From positions 2,356,001 through 2,420,000 of the forward strand of contig NZ_CP109499.1 in the NCBI RefSeq assembly GCF_036231965.1: a stretch of DNA of 64,000 bases. The letters are read 5' to 3'. Position numbers and translations under genes: made by a program. Below the pieces are notes generated by a model, which ran no database searches, was not told the DNA's origin, and saw only the letters and a list, made by a program, of their open reading frames with translations. This DNA comes from Streptomyces sp. NBC_01428 (GTDB lineage Bacteria; Actinomycetota; Actinomycetes; Streptomycetales; Streptomycetaceae). Of this stretch, positions 59,622 through 64,000 are shown piece after piece; position 1 is the first letter of the stretch; each line of letters begins with the position of its first letter.

Positions 59622-60944
59622 TCAGAGCTGGGTGGCCGGCTCCTCGGCGGGCAGGCTGTCCATGAAGGAGCTGACGGAGAAGACCGCCTGTCCGGGGCCC
59701 GGCTGTCCGTACCCGGGGGGCGACTTGAGACCGAAGTCGTCCATGGTGGCGCGGTAGGCCTCCAGCAGGCGGATGTGGTACTCCAGCGGCGCGCCCTGCG
59801 GGTTGGCCTTGCCCAGCGGCGTCGTCGGCTCCGGGCACCAGGTGGTGAAGCGGGGCGTGATGCCGTGGGACATGAAGAAGCGCAGCCCCTCGGTCGTCGA
59901 CGCGATGGCCTCGTCGACGCTGGTGAACCCGAACGGCTCGGCCATCTCCACGCCCGCCACGAAGTTGGGGATCACGTTGCGCGCGCCGAAGATCTCGGCG
60001 GAGTCGAGGATGCGCTTGTGCCACTCGTCCCGGCCGACGTAACGCTCCTTGCCGGGGCAGTACATCTTGAACAGGTACTCGTCCCACACCTCGTAGTTGG
60101 GGTGGTAGATCTGCACGCCGTAGTCCTTGAACCGCTGCACGTCGTCGCGGGGCAGCGCCTGGGCCACCACCTTGCCGATCCAGCGTCCGGGGAACCGCTC
60201 CTCGATGGCCTTGGCGTAGTGGCCGTAGAAGTCGGCCTCGTCGCGGCCGGACACGGTCTTGGTGATCGCGCCGCCGGTGAGGGTGTAGGCCGTGGACGCC
60301 TTCGCGGTGTCGTACCGGTCGATGATCTCCAGGGCTTCGAGGACCTCCTCGACGTCCTTCACCCCGGTGTACGGGCGGCCGGCCGCCTTGTGCTGGCGCC
60401 AGTTGTGGTTGATGTCGCAGTACTGGCACTCCTCCTTGGCGCCGAAGTACTGGCAGACCCGGAAGACCGTGAGGTAGATCAGGTAGCCCCACTGGATCGT
60501 GGGGGCCACCTCCATCACGGACTTCCCGTTGGAGAGCTTGTGCTTGTAGTACTCGGGCATCGGCGGCACGCCGACGTCGGAGATCCGCTTCCCGTCGAGG
60601 TAGAGCCCGAGGACGCCCTCGTCGTCGGCGGCGACCCGGTAGGGCGAGGACGGGTTCACGCGCACGGAGACCACGGTGCGCCGCAGGTCGTACGGGCCGC
60701 CGGTGAGGATGATCTCCTCCGGCGGGCGCCGGAGCGCGGCCTCGCCCAGCTCGGGGAGGGTGCCGTGGTCGAACGAGAAGATGAAGTACGACTTCGGTTT
60801 GACCTCGCCCTGCTCGTTGTCGCTGAGAGCGGACGCGTCGAAGGCCACACCCCCGCGGAGCAGGTCCTCCTTGAAGACGGCCTCCCGCGGCACGTGCGGG
60901 AACCGCTCCATCAGATCCTCGACCAGCGCGGTGCGGCTGCCCAT
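59622..60944 (-). CDS. Radical SAM enzyme with CX8CX2C cluster motif
   Basis: A 440-aa protein. The cluster-type cysteines are C164, C173 and C176 (FRVCQYFGAKEECQYCDIN), spacing CX8CX2C rather than the usual CX3CX2C. The TIM-barrel-like remainder includes TAYTLTGGAITKTVSG (possibly the GGE-like SAM site), VQIYHPNYEVWDEYLFKMYCPGKERYVG and VIPNFVAGVEMAEPFGF. The ~140-residue N-terminal part is beta-rich and unassigned. Substrate unknown. ATG 60944 has GAGGAG upstream. It follows a PPOX-type protein gene by 71 bases on the same strand. Confidence 0.82.
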   Translation of the reverse strand: MGSRTALVEDLMERFPHVPREAVFKEDLLRGGVAFDASALSDNEQGEVKPKSYFIFSFDHGTLPELGEAALRRPPEEIILTGGPYDLRRTVVSVRVNPSSPYRVAADDEGVLGLYLDGKRISDVGVPPMPEYYKHKLSNGKSVMEVAPTIQWGYLIYLTVFRVCQYFGAKEECQYCDINHNWRQHKAAGRPYTGVKDVEEVLEALEIIDRYDTAKASTAYTLTGGAITKTVSGRDEADFYGHYAKAIEERFPGRWIGKVVAQALPRDDVQRFKDYGVQIYHPNYEVWDEYLFKMYCPGKERYVGRDEWHKRILDSAEIFGARNVIPNFVAGVEMAEPFGFTSVDEAIASTTEGLRFFMSHGITPRFTTWCPEPTTPLGKANPQGAPLEYHIRLLEAYRATMDDFGLKSPPGYGQPGPGQAVFSVSSFMDSLPAEEPATQL

Positions 60945-61015
60945 CCCGTTCTCCTCGCTCCCGACCTGCTTCGTCTGTCGTGTTCGACTCCTCACGGTAT
61001 GCCCCCGGCCCGGCG

Positions 61016-61678
61016 TCAGCCGTGCCGGGTCCCCTCGCGGCGCGCGACGTGGTCCGGAACGGGCTGTCCGGACGGCAGCAGCGGGTCGGGGACGGGCGCC
61101 CCCCAGGTGGCCGTGAGCGGGAGCGTGCCGGCCCACAGGCCCAGTGCGGCGTCCGGGCCGTCCCCGTCGTCCGGGGCGCCGGTGCGGATCTTGACGGAGG
61201 CCACGTCGAGGGACAGCGCGAGGACGGTGGTCGCGGCCAGCTCCTTGCGGCTGGGGGCGCGCGCGTAGTCCCACTGTCCGGGGGTGGCGTGCTCCGTGAG
61301 GAGGCGCAGCGCCTCGGTCTTCTCATCGGGGTCGGTGACCTTCCGGGGGACGCCGTGGATCATCGCGCTGCGGTAGTTCACGCCGTGCTCGAACACGGAC
61401 CGTGCGAGGACGAGTCCGTCGACGTGCGTCACGGTGACGCAGACGGGCGCGTCCCCCGCCAGGCTCCGGCTCGCCACGGAGCCGTGGACGTAGAGGTCGC
61501 GCTCGCCCCGCCCGTACACGGTCGGCACCACCATCGGGCGTCCGTCGACGATCACTCCGAGGTGGCAGACGAATCCCGCGTCCAGGATGGCGTCGAGGTC
61601 GGCGCGGTCGAGGCTGCCCTGTTCGCGCAGGCGGCGGTGCCGGGTGAGGTCGGTGTCGGGGAGCGGTCCGTAGGTCAT
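61016..61678 (-). CDS. Pyridoxamine 5'-phosphate oxidase family protein
   Basis: A 220-aa split-barrel FMN/F420-binding protein. Visible family segments are AILDAGFVCHLGVIVDGRPMVVPTVYGR, DLYVHGSVASRSL, PVCVTVTHVDGLVLARSVFEHGVNYRSAMIHG and VALSLDVASVKIRTG, as in the streptomycete nitroreductase-like/flavin-nucleotide-binding group. The start at ATG 61678 has no ribosome-binding site, but TATTCT lies ~6 bases upstream, suggesting a leaderless transcript. It is probably cotranscribed with the radical SAM gene and may supply or use a flavin cofactor there. Confidence 0.85.
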   Translation of the reverse strand: MTYGPLPDTDLTRHRRLREQGSLDRADLDAILDAGFVCHLGVIVDGRPMVVPTVYGRGERDLYVHGSVASRSLAGDAPVCVTVTHVDGLVLARSVFEHGVNYRSAMIHGVPRKVTDPDEKTEALRLLTEHATPGQWDYARAPSRKELAATTVLALSLDVASVKIRTGAPDDGDGPDAALGLWAGTLPLTATWGAPVPDPLLPSGQPVPDHVARREGTRHG

Positions 61679-61845
61679 AGGTGACAGAATAACGATATCC
61701 ATCGAGCATTGACCACAGAGCAACTGAATCAGCAGTTCCAGGCATCAAAAACAACGGAATCCGCACCTCGCGTGCGACGGAGTGGTACCGGGGCCGTCCA
61801 AGAAGCCGTTTGCCCCGCACGGCCCCCGCTGCGAGAGTCGCCGCC

Positions 61846-62694
61846 ATGCCCACCTTCGCCGCGTACGACGGGACAGAGCTGGCCTACGAGGTCCTCGGGG
61901 ACGGACCACCCCTGGTGTGCCTCCCGGGCGGGCCGATGCAGGACTGCGCCTACCTCGGGGAGCTGGGCGGGCTGTCGGCGCACCGCGCCCTGGTCATGGC
62001 GGACCCGCGCGGCACCGGTGGCTCGGCGGTCCCCGAGGACCCCGGCACGTACCGCTGCGACCGGCTCGTCGACGACGTGGAGGCGCTGCGCGAGCACCTC
62101 GGTCGGGACCGGCTGGACCTGCTCGCGCACTCCGCGGGGACGAACCTGGCGATGCTGTACGCGGAGCGTCATCCGGACCGGGTCGAGCGGCTCGCGCTCA
62201 TCACGCCGAGCCCGTACGCGGTCGGCATCGACATCACCGGGGAGGTCCGGCGGGAGACGGCGCTGCTGCGGGCCGCGGAGCCGTGGTTCCCGGAGGCCTT
62301 CGCCGCGCTGGAGCGGATCGTCGCCGGAGACGGGGACACTGCCGCCTTCCTGGCCATCGCCCCCTTCTGGTACGGCCGTTGGGACGAGAGCGCGCGGGCG
62401 CACCGGGCCGCGGAGGACGCCCACCGGAACCAGGAGGCCGCAGGCCGCTTCGGCGACGGCGCGTTCACGCCGGACGTCACCCGGGCGGCGCTCGGCCGCC
62501 TGGCCTGTCCGGTGCTCGTGCTCGCCGGTGAGGTGGACCTGAACTCCCCGCCTCCCGCGGTGGCCGCCCTCGCCGCCGTGTTCCCGCGTGCCGAGCTGGT
62601 CGTCCAGGCCGGGGCCGCACACTTTCCGTGGCTCGACGACGCGGAGCGGTTCACACGGACGATCGGCGCTTTCCTCGGAAGACCGGCCGGGTAG
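61846..62694 (+). CDS. Alpha/beta hydrolase, proline-iminopeptidase-like
   Basis: A 282-aa alpha/beta hydrolase. The N-terminal oxyanion region is VCLPGGPMQD; the nucleophile elbow reads LLAHSAGTNLAML (Ser in H-S-A-G) and DPRGTGGSA is the following conserved turn. The Asp is in LAGEVDLNSPP and the catalytic His in AGAAHFPWLDD. The HxGP-like PGGPMQD and cap resemble prolyl aminopeptidases. It is divergent from the PPOX gene across a comparatively AT-rich 167-bp region. ATG 61846. Confidence 0.85.
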   Translation: MPTFAAYDGTELAYEVLGDGPPLVCLPGGPMQDCAYLGELGGLSAHRALVMADPRGTGGSAVPEDPGTYRCDRLVDDVEALREHLGRDRLDLLAHSAGTNLAMLYAERHPDRVERLALITPSPYAVGIDITGEVRRETALLRAAEPWFPEAFAALERIVAGDGDTAAFLAIAPFWYGRWDESARAHRAAEDAHRNQEAAGRFGDGAFTPDVTRAALGRLACPVLVLAGEVDLNSPPPAVAALAAVFPRAELVVQAGAAHFPWLDDAERFTRTIGAFLGRPAG

Positions 62695-62779
62695 CCGCCC
62701 GGCGCGCGGAGGTGCGGAAGGCCGAGAGCCCCGCGACGCGGGTGGTCCCCTGCTGCCGCCGGCCGCGCGGTCCCCTCCG

Positions 62780-63787
62780 TCAGGCCGTCCGTTCCAGCTC
62801 CGTCTCGTCCACCCGGAACTCCAGCTCCCGCCCCGCCAGCAGCCGTTCCAGTTCGCCGAGAACGGTCGCGCCGAGCCGGGCGACCTCGTTGCCCTGGGAA
62901 CCGGCCAGGTGAGGGGTGACGAAGGCGTTCGGGAGGCCGAGGAGCGGGGAGTCCGCCGGGAGCGGTTCCGGGTCCGTGACGTCGAGGACGGCGCTGATCC
63001 GACCGGACCGCAGTTCCCCGACGAGCGCGTCGTGGTCGACGAGGGAGCCGCGCGCGGTGTTCACGAGGACCGATCCGTCGGGCATCAGGGCGAGTTCGCG
63101 GCGGCCGACTAGGTGCCGCGTCTCGGGGGTCTGCGGGGCGTGCACGGTGACGACGTCGCTCCCGGCGAGCAGGGCCTCGAGCGGCAGCAACGGCACCCCG
63201 AGCGCCGCCGCCCCGGCTTCGGTGACGTAGGGGTCGGCGAGGCTGACCTCCAGGTCGAAGGGCCGGAGCAGCTCGATGAGGCGTCGGCCGATGCGGGAGG
63301 CGCCGACGACGCCGACGCGGCGGCCGAAGTTGCCGACGCCGGGCAGGATATCGCCGTAGGGGAAGGCCCGTTCGTCGCGGAGGCGGTCGCGGTACGCGAA
63401 GACGTTCTTGCCGGCGAGCAGGATCATGGCGAGCGTGTACTCGGCGACGGGCAGCGCGTTCGCGGCGGCCGCCGACGACACGACGATCCCACGGTCCCAC
63501 ACCGCCTGGGTGGTGAACCCCTTCACGGAGCCCGCGGCGTGCAGCACGGCCCGCAGCCGCGGCGCCGCCTCCAGCGCGCCGGCGTCGAGGACGGGAGCGC
63601 CCCAGCCGGTGATCAGGACCTCGGTGGTGGCGAGACGCTCCCGCACCCGGGGGTCGGTGAAGTCCCCCGCCACCAGGGCGGGATCGATCTCCACCAGCTC
63701 GCGCAGCCGGACGAGCAGGTCCGGCGGAAAGACGCGCGGCACGTTCTCGGCCGTCATGGCGAACATCGCCACGGGACGCTTCGGCAC
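62780..63787 (-). CDS. D-2-hydroxyacid dehydrogenase
   Basis: A 335-aa NAD-dependent 2-hydroxyacid dehydrogenase. The Rossmann motif is VGVVGASRIGRRLIELLRPFDLEV; the catalytic Arg lies in VNTARGSLVDHDALV, the Glu in DVTDPEPLPADSPLLG and the His in FVTPHLAGSQGNEV. It reduces 2-keto acids or oxidises D-2-hydroxyacids; the substrate is not predictable. GTG 63787. A promoter with TTGACC/TACCGT lies ~120 bases upstream. Confidence 0.88.
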   Translation of the reverse strand: MPKRPVAMFAMTAENVPRVFPPDLLVRLRELVEIDPALVAGDFTDPRVRERLATTEVLITGWGAPVLDAGALEAAPRLRAVLHAAGSVKGFTTQAVWDRGIVVSSAAAANALPVAEYTLAMILLAGKNVFAYRDRLRDERAFPYGDILPGVGNFGRRVGVVGASRIGRRLIELLRPFDLEVSLADPYVTEAGAAALGVPLLPLEALLAGSDVVTVHAPQTPETRHLVGRRELALMPDGSVLVNTARGSLVDHDALVGELRSGRISAVLDVTDPEPLPADSPLLGLPNAFVTPHLAGSQGNEVARLGATVLGELERLLAGRELEFRVDETELERTA

Positions 63788-63908
63788 GGAGGGGCCTTCC
63801 GGTTCGGGAGACGCCCGGCGGCGTCCGGCGGCGGTGCGGGGCCTCGCCGCGAGCGCGGGATCGCGGCGGGTGCCGACGGCCCCGTGACAGCGGCAGCAAC
63901 CGCTCTCT

Positions 63909-63938
63909 ACGGTAGATCGCAGCGCGTGAGAGGGTCAA
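63909..63938 (-). promoter_or_regulatory. Probable housekeeping promoter of the dehydrogenase gene
   Basis: On the minus strand TTGACC (-35, 63938-63933) and TACCGT (-10, 63914-63909) are spaced 18 bp, close to the streptomycete HrdB pattern. The last bases of the window (GTG at 63985 with TACGTT six bases upstream) may be the leaderless start of a plus-strand gene. Confidence 0.6.
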
Positions 63939-64000
63939 CGAAGAGGTCTGCCACCTGGGCGGACCGGCGCGGTACGTTCGCCGGGTGGTCATCGCACGGG

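Noticed and set aside
63985..64000. Possible leaderless plus-strand gene starting GTG at 63985
   Set aside because: TACGTT six bases upstream fits, but only five codons are visible, so it cannot be supported as a gene.

Overview
The window is very GC-rich (roughly 70% or more), densely coded on both strands, and full of actinobacterial hallmarks. These include the actinobacterial ribosomal protein bL37, a DmdR/IdeR-type iron box, a CebR-type operator, leaderless starts, GTG/TTG starts, xanthine dehydrogenase with a PucR regulator, and many secreted hydrolases. This points to a Streptomyces (or close relative) chromosome. I see no tRNA, rRNA, CRISPR array, transposase or phage module. Most of it reads as ordinary chromosome with a few accessory cassettes.

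Layout. 1-7106: 3' end of a secreted CHAP-domain amidase, a YdeP/FdhF-type molybdopterin oxidoreductase, a hidden 25-codon bL37 gene, a GreA-like factor, a small hydrophilic protein and a ClpC-like AAA+ ATPase. 7107-9004: a nanocompartment operon, DyP peroxidase (with C-terminal targeting peptide) translationally coupled to encapsulin. 9156-14583: membrane protein, Nudix-like protein, divergent thioesterase/HxlR pair, lipid kinase, polysaccharide deacetylase lipoprotein behind a 38-bp palindrome, and an SRPBCC protein. 14793-16031: GH6 cellulase with a near-perfect CebR box. 16239-25145: purine catabolism, with xanthine dehydrogenase (three subunits), purine permease and XdhC on the minus strand and a divergent PucR regulator. 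Between them lies a 409-bp control region with paired GTTTCC-N3-GGAAAC-like sites.

25283-36255: TPR-like protein, small membrane protein, GntR regulator, FhuF-like ferric reductase with iron box, DUF2637 membrane protein convergent to a Ser-kinase-like ATPase, PoxB-type pyruvate oxidase, and a PP2C-like protein with a huge Pro/Gly/Ala-rich region. 36450-46260: secreted subtilisin with divergent regulator, DUF456 protein, SGNH hydrolase, F420-type PPOX protein, peptidase E and an Ada-AlkA fusion.

46460-53489: RsgA preceded by a 23-codon small ORF, then a minus-strand block of CATASP-like small protein, CATRA-like membrane protein, CHAT-domain caspase-like protein and Nudix hydrolase. This resembles the computationally described CATRA conflict system and is the most interesting cassette here. 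53735-57255: three overlapping or abutting genes for cell-wall-type hydrolases and a membrane protein. 57783-59264: a single protein joining a sigma-like region, a zinc motif, a membrane segment and an extracellular CBM2 domain. 59622-63787: radical SAM enzyme, PPOX protein, alpha/beta hydrolase and D-2-hydroxyacid dehydrogenase.

Many operon ends are marked by long perfect hairpins without U-runs, as is usual in streptomycetes; these give good transcript boundaries.
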